Source: Platynereis dumerilii (Eukaryota; Annelida; Polychaeta; Phyllodocida; Nereididae). From it: DNA of 64,000 nucleotides. The stretch covers positions 248,001 to 312,000 of the forward strand of contig JAPTHN010000156.1 of the NCBI GenBank assembly GCA_026936325.1. The letters are read 5' to 3'. Shown piece by piece: positions 11,698 through 23,288 of the stretch. The stretch's first letter is position 1, and each line of letters opens with the position of its first letter. The notes below the pieces were generated by a model that saw nothing but the letters and a program-made list of their open reading frames with translations, had not been told where the DNA came from and did no database searches. A program made the translations under genes and the position numbers.

Positions 11698-12830
11698 TCT
11701 CCCTTACGAAATGGAGGCACTGCCCTGCCACCTAGTTGGCAGGCAGCGCAAATAGTGGATAGATGGGCTAATCCAAAAATGTCATGCATGTAGCTGAAGT
11801 GAATGACCTCTCTTTAACTGTTTGCTACATTTAGTGGAAAATAGTGTCATTATATTGATCAGTTCAGAACTTCAGATTTTAACTATTTCAACAAGTTATG
11901 TTGACTATTTAGTCTATTTTCACTACGATTTCGTTCGGTAGACAGGTCATGCACTCAAGGATTTAGGTCACGTCATCTTTCCCTCCCTTCTTTTCTCAGT
12001 TGTCAGTTGACTGTCAAACAACAAAGACATGAAACTTATTTATCATGCGTTCTCTGGATTTTTACCATGACGGATTCGGGGCTTTTACAAAGATGAAAAT
12101 GATGAACAAGGAATGAGAGATCACAGTGTAAACATGGATTTATTTTTCGTAGTAAGTGGAGAATCATTAGCTTTCCTTTTTAAATGGGGTTCACAGCAGC
12201 TGTCGAAATTTTAGAGATACATCGTAGATAGGCCTTGCACATCTTGTTACAAATGATAGTGTGTATTTCACCCAGAGAAATGGTGTAGGCCTATTTGAAA
12301 AAATCGAAACTGGTGCAAACATGCAGGTGCTTGGCCGGAACACCAACTTCAACAAGCCTGGTCTTGCAAAGCTGAGGCTTTCCTATGACGTAAATTGTTT
12401 TGCGCAACTTTCTTCTGAGTTTTGCAGAAGTTTTTAGGCTACCAGTGGGTCTCTGATTCCTGGAGTTTGCACGGCAATATCTCTGTCCTCGTCACACAGG
12501 CAATCTCAGTTTATACTTTTATTATGTAATTTGATGTACATGCTGTCAGCATGTAAATTAAAATGTTTCTGGCCGCACCAGTTCAGCAGATAATGCCTGT
12601 TGTAATCGGCCTCCCAGGCCTTGTCAAATGGCATCAAGCATGTCAAGTTCTTGCTCAGTCAGTCTCGTTCTCAGGTCACAATTAGTTCACAATTTTTCGT
12701 TACGTCACTGGTGTCTGTAAACAATATGGCAGCGTCCTTGAATGATCATTTCCTCCGCCTAGAACTATCTTCAAAATGGTAGGTCCATCCCTTTAACTAC
12801 TTAGCCACCAAATGAATTCTGATAGGTAGC
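11698..12830. other. unassigned DNA
   Basis: No gene or repeat was recognised apart from the inverted TTAA-flanked end at its right side (to 12,792). Confidence 0.4.
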
Positions 12831-12965
12831 GTCCTAGTATAAAGTTAGGACGCCACCCCCTCTAGTGGTTTCTTGTAACATTACGCTTTTGTAAACCTAT
12901 GTTACACAGAGAAACCAACACGGACTTATGTAATGTAAAGCTTAATAAAGAGATAACATATAAAC

Positions 12966-13120
12966 TGTGTTGATATGCTCAATTTAACCTTGCAATGATC
13001 ACTTCGTGACGTCACCTATGTATTAATGATTGTTGTGACGTCATCCGAATGATCTGACGTGACGTCATTCTGGAATAAAATGGAGAACTAAACGCACGCA
13101 CGCTTCATGTTATCAATACA
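12966..13120 (+). repeat. 5' LTR of the gypsy element
   Basis: The 155-bp LTR contains three full TGACGTCA palindromes (CRE type) and a late AATAAA. The CREs probably serve as promoter elements and the AATAAA as a polyadenylation signal; both roles are inferred from motif only. Confidence 0.95.
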
Positions 13121-13138
13121 TGGTGTCAGGTAGCGGTT
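13121..13138 (+). other. primer-binding-site candidate
   Basis: TGGTGTCAGGTAGCGGTT directly follows the LTR. The first nine bases complement the CTGACACCA 3' end known for some animal tRNA-Leu species; the match beyond that is weaker. tRNA-Leu priming is inferred. Confidence 0.6.
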
Positions 13139-13190
13139 GAATATCACGCCAAGGATTATCTTTTAAGTCTGATCTCAGTGGAAAACAGAC

Positions 13191-16100
13191 ATGGATAACC
13201 TAAAGCAGCCTGAGCATTTAAAAATGGAGGGCGATATGGCCGAAAACTGGAGGATTTTTCACCAAAGATTTGAGCTTTATGTGTCTCTGTCTGGAGCGAA
13301 AACGAAGCTAAAAGAAGCAGGACAGTTGGTGCAGCTCCTCACTCATTGTATGGGACCAGATGCAATGAAGGAAATATACAATTCCTTTGTTTATGCTGAT
13401 GGAGAAGACAAGAACGACTTGGAAACTGTCTTAAAAAAGATGGAAGCGCACTGCAAACCAAGTTCTGACCCTCGGTGGGAGAGATGGCAACTCAAGAATA
13501 TGCGGCAGTCAGATGGTGAAAAAATCGACGCGTATGTTGCCAGACTCCGAGTAAAAGCCAAGGACTGTAAATTCAAGGACGAAGATGAAGGTATTTGTGA
13601 CCACATTATTCACACTTGTCAGAAAGAAAATTTGAGAGACAAATTGTGGCGGCTCAAAAACCCGTCATTAACAGATGTCATTGCTACGTGTCGATCTTAT
13701 GAAACCAGTGATGAGTACAGTAAACAATTCAAGTCATCTCAAGGTGGTGAGTCAAGTTCAGTTGCGTACGCTAAGCACAAGACGAAGTATCAAAACCGAA
13801 GTTACTCCAGTCGTAATGCTAGTCATCAGAAAGACAGCAGATCAGACGGTAGTCACAGTGCTAGTAAAACGAGTGAACAAGGCAGCTGTAGTCGATGCGG
13901 CGAAGACCACGGAACGGAACGATGTCCGGCGATCGGAAGGATTTGCTCAAAATGCGGAAGAAAAGATCACTATGCAGCGATGTGTCGTACCGCGAAGAAC
14001 AAGTACAAGAAAAGACACTCGAGCTGGAAAAAGAAATCTGTTCGCGCAGTGGACAAGCAAGACTTCAGCGACACCGACAGCGATTCGGAAACATTCTTCT
14101 GTGGTTCGGTGACAGTCGACTTGAGAAATGACTCTGTGTGTGATGATTTGAGAAATGACTCTTTTTGTGATGATTTGAGAAATGACTCTTTGTGTGATTA
14201 TTTGAGAAATGACTCTTTGTGTGATTATTTGAGAAATGACTCTTTGTGTGATGACTCTAATGAGACCAATGACTATGTTGATGTGAGAAATGACTCTAAC
14301 ATGTCCAATGACAATGTTGATGAAAATGCAATGTTGAATGATGTCTATTGTGATGTTGCAATGTTGTATGATGGTCATGATGATTGTGTAGATCAAAACT
14401 GTGTGTGCTCCATTGATGATAGTCAGAAATTTGATTCGATGTTTGTAGCTCCATTACTTGTCAATGATGAGAAAGTGATTCCGTTCAAGTTAGACACAGG
14501 TGCTGTCAATGTGAATCTTATGACTAAAGCTGACTTTAGATCTTTGAAGTCTAGGCCAAAGTTATCTGAGAGCAAAGCGAATCTTAATGCAGTCAATGAT
14601 ACAAAGATTGAAATTGAGGGAAAATGCAGACTCAGTGTCAAAGTAGGTAGCTCAGTGTATCACTGTTTGTTCTATGTCGTGCCTACGGGACAGACTCTCT
14701 TAGGAGATCGTGATTGTGTGAGGCTAGGATTAGTCAAACGTGTGGCTAGTGTGAAGCGTAAAAATGATGCCACAGTGGCTCAGTTGGTCAAACAGAAATT
14801 TCCTAAATTGTTTGTAGGAACAGGTTGTTTGCAAGGTGAACACAAAATTACCTTGAAGCCAGATGCTATTCCAGTGATTCAGCCTATGAGAAGGGTGCCA
14901 CAATCTCGTTTGAAACCTCTTAAGAAACTGCTAGATGAGCAAGTCAGTGCAGGGTTCATTCAGCCAGTAGATGAGCCGACAGCCTGGGTTAATCAGTTTG
15001 TGATGGCAGAAAAGAAAAATGGCAGTTATAGACTGTGTATCGATCCCAAAAATCTAAATGAAGCAATTATGAGAGAGCACTACCCAATTCCTAGAAAGGA
15101 TGATATTTTGGCAGATTTGACTAATGGTAAAGTGTTTTCCAAGCTAGACGCATCATCAGGGTTTCATCAAGTGAAGCTAGATCACAGCAGTTCGTTGCTC
15201 ACAACGTTCAATACACCCTATGGTCGTTACAGGTATTTAAGGTTACCTATGGGTATTTCGTCAGCGAGCGAGGTATTCTACAAGAAGTTAGAAGAGATCG
15301 TACAAGGCCTTCAAGGCATTCGAGTCTATATTGATGACATTATTGTCTGGGGTTCTACAGTGCAAGAGCATGACAGAAATTTATTTGCACTACTAGATAG
15401 ACTTACACAGGCAGGTCTAGTCTTAAATTTTGAGAAATGTGAGTTCAAGGTTGGAGAGTTGACCTATTTAGGTGAAGTTATTTCAGAACACGGATGTAAG
15501 CCTGATCCCAGCAAAATTCAAGCAATTAGAGACTTCCCTACTCCCAAGGATAAGCATGATATCCAGAGGTTGTTAGGCATGGTGAATTTTCTTAACCGGT
15601 TCATTCCGAACTTATCCCCCCATACCAAGCACATCCGATCATTACTGCAGAATGATGTGGAGTGGAATTGGTCGCATGAACATGAGAGTGAATTTGAAGC
15701 TCTTAAAGCTGGTATCTCGCAGGAGAATAGTTTAGCTTTCTTTGATCCGAGTAAGCCAATCAAGCTTTCGAATGACGCTAGCAAAGATGGTCTAGGTGCT
15801 TGTTTGTTGATTTTCAGCGAGAATGTCTGGAAACCTGTAGCGTATGCCTCTAGAGGAATGACTAGAGCCGAAAGAAATTATGCGCAGATAGAAAAAGAGT
15901 TACTAGCGATAGCTTTCGCATGTGAAAGGTTTCATAACTATGTGTATGGCCTCGATGTTCTAGTGGAAACTGACCACAGACCACTCATTTCTATCTTTAA
16001 GAAGTCATTGTATGACACACCAGCCAGACTGCAAAGGTTGCGTCTGAGATTGCAGAAGTACAATCTGAAGTTAGAGTTCACACCCGCAAACAGTTAGCCG

Positions 16101-17506
16101 TTGCAGATGCTCTATCCAGGGCCTTTCCCAAGTGTAAGGATGACTCATTTGTCAGTGAATTGGACGAAGACATAGCCATTCACGTGTGTGCTATTAAGGC
16201 AGAAGTTTCCTTGTCAGAGGAAAAATGGAAATCATTTGCTCATGAGACTTCGAAAGATCGTGAATTACAGAATGTGATTGATGTACTCTCATCAGGAGAT
16301 GGTATCATTCCAAAGCCTTATGTAAACTTTCTTGATGAGTTAGATGTAATTGACGGGGTACTCCTAAAAGGGAAGAGAGTTGTTGTACCAAGATCACTTA
16401 GAGCAGAAATGTTAGACAGAATTCATGAAGGTCACATGGGTAGAGAAAAGTGTAAAAGAAGAGCCAGAGATCATGTGTATTGGCCTAACATGAATCAAGA
16501 TATAGACAATCTTGTTGAGAAGTGTGGTACTTGTCAGAGCATGAGATATGCTCAACCCCGTGAACCTCTTTCACCACATGATAAGGGTGAAGCGCCTTAT
16601 GAAAAGGTTGGATGTGATTTGTTTTATTTTCACAACAAGACATATTTGATTGTTACTGATTATTATTCGCATTACCCTGAAATTGCATTGTTGTCAAGCG
16701 AGAGTAGTTCTCAAGTTATTCTCAAGATGAAATCAATATTTGCCAGATGGGGTATTCCAGGTACGGTGATGAGTGACAATGGTCCTCAATTTGCAAGTAA
16801 TGAATTTCGTCAATTTGCACAACTGTGGGAATTCAATCATGTAACTAGCAGTCCCCACTATCCTAGGTCAAACGGACTTGTAGAGAACAGTGTCAAAGTT
16901 GTGAAACGCTTGTTAGAGAAAGCTCTGAAGGATAATCAAGATCCATATTTATCTCTGTTAGCGTATCGTGAGACTCCCCTAGAGTCTGGAAGAAGTCCAG
17001 CGGAATTGATTATGGGTAGGAAACTACGCACTAGGTTACCAAGTGTGAAAATTGTGCACAATGCTGTTGATTATTCTGTTGATGGAAGTAGACCATCTGA
17101 AAGTCAGTTGGTTAGTTACAACAAGGGCACAAGAAGTCTTAAACCACTTGTGTCAGGTCAAATTGTGAGAATCCGCAACAAAGGTGGAAAACCAGGTTGG
17201 TCTGATAAAGCACAAATTGTACAGCCAGAGGGACCTAGATCCTATGTTGTCAGAACTGAAAGAGGTGCTACTCTTAGAAGGAACAGGAATGATATTTTGT
17301 TAACACCTGAAACATTCCAAACTATTGTGCCAGATCGTGATCCAATTGTTGATTGTTCATCTCAGAATTTGCCAGATCGTTCAGAGAAACATGTACATAA
17401 ATCAAGAAATGTGAATGTTGATCCAAATGTTGTTGGAAATGATGTGAATGTCAGAGTGAGTGCAAGAGTTAGAAATAAGCCTAAAAGATTAATTGAAGAA
17501 TGTTAA
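13191..17506 (+). CDS. gag-pol region of the gypsy element (fossil)
   Basis: This single gag-pol region starts 70 bp after the LTR with ATG at 13,191. A Gag-like N-terminal half is followed by two zinc knuckles: a variant CX2CX3HX4C near residue 233 and a canonical CX2CX4HX4C near residue 253. Then come an acidic repeat region, an aspartic protease with the DTG triad near residue 435, and a reverse transcriptase with KLDASSGFHQV, LPMG and the YIDD box near residue 712. RNase H has NDASKDGLGA and TDHRP. The integrase part has an H-H-C-C zinc region and D, D (SDNGPQF), E (SNGLVENS) catalytic motifs. Gag and Pol share one frame at the start, as in several gypsy lineages. The region has about one break overall. 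Confidence 0.9.
14121..14255 (+). repeat. 27-bp in-frame minisatellite between gag and protease
   Basis: Five units of 27 bp (starts 14,121, 14,148, 14,175, 14,202 and 14,229) encode LRNDSLCDD-like nonapeptides, followed by looser NDS/ND repeats to about 14,330. It makes an acidic, presumably disordered linker after the zinc knuckles. The minus strand is also open here, giving a spurious frame. Confidence 0.9.
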
Positions 17507-17737
17507 GCGTTTTGCTCACTGGTGGTGTTGTGAACCAGTGCAGTTGATTTAATAGTTAAGTTGCTGTTTTTATGCAATTATAGTAATAAGTTGTGATAAC
17601 AGGAGTTTGATGATCTGTTCAAAGGTTTCTTAGTCAGACGTTAAGTAAGTTGAATTTAGATTCTCCAGATCTGATTGAAGTAATTATTAAATTTTGAATT
17701 TAATGTGTAATTACTGTAAATTACTTCTTTCTCTCTT

Positions 17738-17748
17738 AAAAGGGAAGA
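17738..17748 (+). other. polypurine tract
   Basis: AAAAGGGAAGA lies immediately before the 3' LTR, the expected place for plus-strand priming. Confidence 0.75.
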
Positions 17749-17903
17749 TGTGTTGATATGCTCAATTTAACCTTGCAATGATCACTTCGTGACGTCACCT
17801 ATGTATTAATGATTGTTGTGACGTCATCCGAATGATCTGACGTGACGTCATTCTGGAATAAAATGGAGAACTAAACGCACGCACGCTTCATGTTATCAAT
17901 ACA
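17749..17903 (+). repeat. 3' LTR of the gypsy element
   Basis: Identical by eye to the 5' LTR over 155 bp. It is followed by the TAAAC target duplication and then by a 24-bp tandem word (AGATAACATATAAAC plus ATGACTAAG) belonging to the interrupted host element. Confidence 0.95.
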
Positions 17904-18170
17904 TAAACATGACTAAGAGATAACATATAAACATGACTAAGAACAAACTGGTACACAAGAAAGTGTATGAGAAGCATGGACAACTCCATAAGTAAATAGC
18001 ACGTATTCATGACTAAAACAAACTGGAACACAAAATGTTATGAGAAGTAATTAAAAGAAATTACAAATCTTAACATAATTATAGACTAGGTAAGTATAAA
18101 CGATAGAACGAGAACTGAACAAATACACAGAATTGTGTTGAAGTATTTTATCAGAAAAATCAGAGCAAGG

Positions 18171-19080
18171 TTAAGCATGCACGTAATGTTCTTCAAACAC
18201 TGGTTGAGACATCCATCGCCCAACTTTCCTGACAGAATCAGGATTGACACCTGCTTGAATAGCATTGGTTGCTCCAGAAGGACGAAAACACTTGGCAGTG
18301 TACCTTGGTGGAAGACCAGCTAATGATATGGAAGTCTGTAATATTTTGGAAACAGTAGAACTTGAAACAGCTGAATAAGGTCTACTCAAAGTGAGAAAAA
18401 CAGGACCATTAGGAGGTCTCTGAGATTCAGTACGGGCAATATACACTTTTAAAGCTTTGACAGGGTCAATTCTTGGTAAACTGCAAGAAGGCACAGTAAC
18501 CTCAAATCCATCACGATAATAGTCATTCTTGATACCATGGAACAAAATGGAGAGCGTGCCATCGTCATGAAATTTTAACTGATTCACATTAAAAGTAACA
18601 TTTGTAGAGGTGGCAAGAATAGAATCATAAACCACAGCACGTGGTGCAATATCCGATGGCCGCAGCATTGTCACAAAAGCCAACAATGTAATGGCCTTCA
18701 ATCGTAAATCCTTGATTGATAACATGTCATTGTCAGCCCATCTGTTAAAAAGTTCATGAAACAGAGCAACAGGCATGACTAATGATCGCTGACGTGGTAT
18801 AAAAGTCCCAGACTTAATCAAGGCAGTAACAAGTTTATTGAGATCAGTATTATCCATAATGTTGGGTATCCCAAGGCCCTCGCAAAGGCAGCCAATAGCA
18901 GCCGATACAGACACCAGCTGACTCTGTGGGCGATCAGACGATTCAGATAACTCAATTAAAAAATCCGCAATAACTCTTGATTCATTCGGAGGAAAGGAAG
19001 ATCCAGATTGAACACAAAAAGTCCTCAGTTTAGATAGCATCCTGTCATACAATTCCAGAGTGGATTTAGCCCAATACATG
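18171..19080 (-). pseudogene. tyrosine recombinase part of the DIRS/PAT-like element
   Basis: The C-terminal part carries the tyrosine recombinase pattern: a first arginine in TMLRPSDIA, a second arginine box in KCFRPSGATNA, then GRWMS and the tyrosine in VFEEHYVHA near the end. The FRPSGAT form rather than the HxxR seen in phage integrases is what I associate with DIRS-group recombinases. Such enzymes integrate a circular cDNA without target duplication. The frame overlaps the RNase H frame upstream, as is common in DIRS elements. It belongs to a broken element. Confidence 0.8.
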
Positions 19081-21777
19081 GGCAACTGACGTTGGACTCT
19101 TTGATTCCAACCAAGGGTTTTTAATTTCTGCGCCCAGATACTCGCCAGGCAAACAGTTTCCACTGAGGATTTTTCAAAGGTTCTGGAACTGGAGCAGGCA
19201 GAATCCTTTGAATCACCCTGTCCGAATTGGGAATGGCCATTGGCCAGTCTGTCATCATCGACCACAGATCCTGGAACCAGGGTTGGGCCGGCCATAATGG
19301 GGCAACAATGGTCGCTTCTGCTTCCTGCCTTTTCAACACTTGCAAAATTTTGGGGATGAGCCAAAATGGGGGGTTCACGTAGTTGTTGTGAATGGCCCAA
19401 TCCTGCTGGGCTAAACAGTCTACACCTGTTGAATTTGGGTCGTAATATAGACTGTTGTAACATGGAAGATGTGTGGAGATTACCGAGGCGCACCGGTCGA
19501 CCGTATGCGGGCCCTACCATCTGTCTAATTTTCTGAACATATATGGATGTAGTCGCCATTCGTACGGAGATGTAATTCTCGATAAAGCATCCGCCTGAAG
19601 ATTCAGCTTGCCTGCAAGATATTTGGCTCGAAGTTCGATATTCCATTTGTTGGCCTCGACCCACACGGACTGGGCTAACTGTCCGAGACTTGTACTTGGG
19701 CTGTACAGGTGATTTACACATGCCACTGTTGTAATATTGTCCGACAACACCTGAACACACATCTTTCGGAGGAGGGGTCCAAATGACTTTAAAGCCTGAC
19801 CGACGGCTAGAAGTTCCCGGTAATTGCTCGGCATGTGGGAGACCCACGAAGTCCAAAGTCCTGACGCCTCCCTGTTGCCGATGCATGCTCCCCAGCCAGT
19901 AGAAGAAGCATCGGTTTCCAATTGACAATCAACAGTGCGAACTCTCAGAGGGGCACCATTCCAGTTGTCTAATGCTGTACACCACCAAGATAATTCAGAT
20001 TTAACATCCATTGGTAAATAAACGAGACCATCCCAAGAAAGTCTCCTTGCTATGAAACGGTAAATATTTTGTAATAAAAGTTTTCCAGGAAAAATTGCTT
20101 TAGTCATTGAAATACATTGTCCAGCTATTCTAGCAAGCCGACGTATCTGATTTGAGTTGAACACACGTTTGATGTCCTTCTTAAGTTTAACAATACGGTC
20201 ACGGGATATCTTAATCCAAGGAACATTGTCCGGACCAACACTTTCAATCTCATATCCAATGTAGGCACAACAAGTGGTATCAGAAAAGTCACTTTTTTCA
20301 TAATTAATTGTCCAACCTAAATCCTCGAGGGTATGTACTAAGAAGTCCTTGTGATCAGTTGATTTTGAGGGTTCACACATTAGTAAAAAATACTAAAACA
20401 CAAAAAGTCCTCAGTTTAGATAGCATCCTGTCATACAATTCCAGAGTGGATTTAGCCCAATACATGGGCAACTGACGTTGGACTCTTTGATTCCAACCAA
20501 GGGTTTTTAATTTCTGCGCCCAGATACTCGCCAGGCAAACAGTTTCCACTGAGGATTTTTCAAAGGTTCTGGAACTGGAGCAGGCAGAATCCTTTGAATC
20601 ACCCTGTCCGAATTGGGAATGGCCATTGGCCAGTCTGTCATCATCGACCACAGATCCTGGAACCAGGGTTGGGCCGGCCATAATGGGGCAACAATGGTCG
20701 CTTCTGCTTCCTGCCTTTTCAACACTTGCAAAATTTTGGGGATGAGCCAAAATGGGGGGTTCACGTAGTTGTTGTGAATGGCCCAATCCTGCTGGGCTAA
20801 ACAGTCTACACCTGTTGAATTTGGGTCGTAATATAGACTGTTGTAACATGGAAGATGTGTGGAGATTACCGAGGCGCACCGGTCGACCGTATGCGGGCCC
20901 TACCATCTGTCTAATTTTCTGAACATATATGGATGTAGTCGCCATTCGTACGGAGATGTAATTCTCGATAAAGCATCCGCCTGAAGATTCAGCTTGCCTG
21001 CAAGATATTTGGCTCGAAGTTCGATATTCCATTTGTTGGCCTCGACCCACACGGACTGGGCTAACTGTCCGAGACTTGTACTTGGGCTGTACAGGTGATT
21101 TACACATGCCACTGTTGTAATATTGTCCGACAACACCTGAACACACATCTTTCGGAGGAGGGGTCCAAATGACTTTAAAGCCTGACCGACGGCTAGAAGT
21201 TCCCGGTAATTGCTCGGCATGTGGGAGACCCACGAAGTCCAAAGTCCTGACGCCTCCCTGTTGCCGATGCATGCTCCCCAGCCAGTAGAAGAAGCATCGG
21301 TTTCCAATTGACAATCAACAGTGCGAACTCTCAGAGGGGCACCATTCCAGTTGTCTAATGCTGTACACCACCAAGATAATTCAGATTTAACATCCATTGG
21401 TAAATAAACGAGACCATCCCAAGAAAGTCTCCTTGCTATGAAACGGTAAATATTTTGTAATAAAAGTTTTCCAGGAAAAATTGCTTTAGTCATTGAAATA
21501 CATTGTCCAGCTATTCTAGCAAGCCGACGTATCTGATTTGAGTTGAACACACGTTTGATGTCCTTCTTAAGTTTAACAATACGGTCACGGGATATCTTAA
21601 TCCAAGGAACATTGTCCGGACCAACACTTTCAATCTCATATCCAATGTAGGCACAACAAGTGGTATCAGAAAAGTCACTTTTTTCATAATTAATTGTCCA
21701 ACCTAAATCCTCGAGGGTATGTACTAAGAAGTCCTTGTGATCAGTTGATTTTGAGGGTTCACACATTAGTAAAAAAT
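19011..21777. repeat. internal 1.38-kb direct repeat of the DIRS/PAT-like element
   Basis: Segments 19,011-20,391 and 20,397-21,777 are the same over about 1,381 bp with no difference noticed by eye, separated by five unrelated bases. The near identity means either a very recent tandem duplication or a duplicated contig join in the assembly. Confidence 0.9.
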
Positions 21778-22164
21778 CATCAACCCAAATTGTAATCCGT
21801 AGACCTTGTTCTCTTAAATACTGGATAACTGGACGCAATACTTTGTAGAAATAGTAAGGGCTACATGACAGGCCCTGGGGTAAGGAGCACCACATATAAT
21901 ACTCCTTTCCAACTAATACCAAGATACTTCTGGCAATCATCTCATACTGGCACATGTATAAATCCATCTTTTAAATCAACAGAATACAAAACATCATCAG
22001 TGACAATTTGTTCTGACACATAAGACACACCTTCATAACAAAATTTTGGACAAACAAGGTACTGGATCAAATTGTGCAAGTTAACAAGCAACCGTTTCTT
22101 GCCATTACGTTTTGCTATACATTTAATAGGCGAAACACAATAAACTTCAGAACCATCACACTTT
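19121..22164 (-). pseudogene. reverse transcriptase and RNase H part of the DIRS/PAT-like element
   Basis: Reading on the minus strand from the high-coordinate end, RT motifs are seen (YCVSPIKCI, LYSVDLKDGF, WCSLPQGLSCSP, and the WVDDF catalytic box). RNase H follows with LETDASSTGWGA, NYRELLAVGQAL, VLSDN and LNLQADALSR. A DIRS-typical stretch after RNase H contains NPPFWLIPKIL and PLWPAQPWF. The RT is incomplete at its start. A 1.38-kb part of this region is present twice in tandem. Fossil copy. Confidence 0.75.
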
Positions 22165-22239
22165 GTCCTAGTATAAAGTGAGGACGCCACCCCCTCTAGT
22201 GGTTTCTCGTAACATTACGCGTAGTAAGAATTCTGAAAT

Positions 22240-22241
22240 AT

Positions 22242-22292
<51 letters not shown>
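22240..22292 (+). repeat. GATA microsatellite split by a MITE
   Basis: A pure GATA tract ends at 22,292. GATA repeats resume at 23,015-23,030 after the MITE, showing that the MITE inserted into the tract. Confidence 0.9.
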
Positions 22293-23014
22293 CAGTGGCG
22301 TAGCTAGTGGGGGGCAGGGGGGCAAATTGCCCCACCAGACAACTGTTTGGGGGAAAATGGGGAAATGGGGGTAAAAATAAGGAAATGGGGGAAATAGGGA
22401 GAGGGGAAAATAAGGGGAAAAGGGGGAAGCAAAAGGGAAAAACAGGAAAGAAAAAGAGAAAAGGAAGATGAAAGGCATACTTTTACTTTTTAAATGGAAA
22501 TCCTATTGAAATTCATGCTCACACTGTTAAAAAAAATTCCGTACGTAAATTTTATGTTTTCTTTACAAACTAGCAACAACTATTTTAAGGATGTCTCTGT
22601 TTGTCATGGAACGCCTACATACAGAAGTATTTCGCATTTGATAAAAGACAGATGGGGGAGTCTACATCACAGCAAAATCAACCTTCAATTTATAAGTTTT
22701 TGAATCTCCTTGTGAGTTTAATGTAGTTCCTAAGGAAAGATATTTTCATTACCTGATTTTTTTATGTGGTACATAGCAGCAACTTTCCAACACTTGGTTC
22801 TCTTTAGCTCTCCTTTGTAGCAAGTGTGCAGCATCATCATTTTTAAAGCGTTTCCAGTATTTTATATGTTTAATGAATAATGTGAGTTCCATGGTTTCTA
22901 AAAATTTGAAAAAACCTGTGTCATTCATACGCCGGGTTGCCGATTGCTTTTTGGGGGAAATTTAGGGTCATTTCCCCCCTCCCCCCCCAGAGAAAAACCC
23001 CAGCTACGCCACTG
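22293..23014. mobile_element. MITE with CAGTGGCGTAGC ends
   Basis: The 722-bp segment starts CAGTGGCGTAGCTAGTGGGG and ends CCCCAGCTACGCCACTG. It sits inside a GATA microsatellite, so the target duplication cannot be read. The body is G-rich near the left end (GGGGAAAATGGGG words) and AT-rich in the centre. These ends are widespread in animal genomes and usually attributed to hAT-type elements (memory, not searched). No transposase is seen. A second fragment of the same family ends at 60,914. Confidence 0.75.
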
Positions 23015-23288
23015 GATAGATAGATAGATATCAAACTTGGTCCGGGTCGGTCCAGACCAAGTCGGTCTGGATTACCGAAATTCCTTATCACAAGGAAAAT
23101 GAAATAGGCCTGATTGATTGGAGTGCTCAATATAATTATGAACCCTCACCTTTATTGGAGGTCCTTGTAGAAGGTGTTGCATAATATTTAAATTCTGAAA
23201 ATACGAGAACTATAGAAACGTCATCATGCAAGTGATTAATTGTCATATCACCCCTCCGGCCTCCCCCTCTTCCTGCTTGTTCCATTTT

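Larger units (their letters stand above)
863..12792. mobile_element. pair of inverted TTAA-flanked ends, possibly one very large compound element
   Basis: At 859-862 the sequence TTAA is followed by AGGGATGGTCCTACC. At 12,793-12,796 TTAA is preceded by the reverse complement with one change (GGTAGGTCCATCCCT). A second shared word, CAGACACCAGTGACGT, lies inside each end in matching inverted orientation (1,033-1,048 and about 12,705-12,720). The ends are therefore related and face each other, both against TTAA. Either they bound a single 11.9-kb element that received many nested insertions, or they are single ends of two separate copies of one family that happen to face each other. Between the shared words the two ends do not align well by eye, which favours two divergent or partial copies. 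Confidence 0.3.
12966..17903 (+). mobile_element. Ty3/gypsy LTR retrotransposon, young, about one break
   Basis: Two 155-bp LTRs, identical by eye, start TG and end CA, with an imperfect terminal inverted repeat (TGTGTTGATA and TATCAATACA). The flanks carry a 5-bp target duplication TAAAC (12,961-12,965 and 17,904-17,908). Between them lie a primer-binding-site candidate, a gag-pol coding region in the order gag, protease, reverse transcriptase, RNase H, integrase, and a polypurine tract. This order defines Ty3/gypsy. No envelope-like part is seen. Identical LTRs imply recent insertion. The coding region looks nearly whole with about one break, so this copy is probably inactive. Affiliation to the Mag/SURL-type lineage is a guess from the general look of the RT. 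Confidence 0.93.
12831..22220 (-). mobile_element. DIRS/PAT-like tyrosine-recombinase retroelement, broken, with nested gypsy insertion
   Basis: A 56-bp sequence beginning GTCCTAGTATAAAGT occurs in the same orientation at 12,831-12,886 and 22,165-22,220 with two differences. It appears to bound the element. Minus-strand parts seen in order are a partial reverse transcriptase, RNase H, a region after RNase H, and a DIRS-type tyrosine recombinase. A gag part was not seen. Direct rather than inverted end repeats point to the PAT/Ngaro kind of split-repeat layout more than to classic inverted-end DIRS, but I could not work out all repeat segments. The copy is a fossil with several breaks. A Ty3/gypsy element sits within its non-coding end, so it is older than that insertion. 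Confidence 0.6.

Noticed and set aside
13947-14396. Minus-strand 149-residue frame
   Set aside because: Antisense shadow of the gag minisatellite, explained by the plus-strand gag-pol frame.
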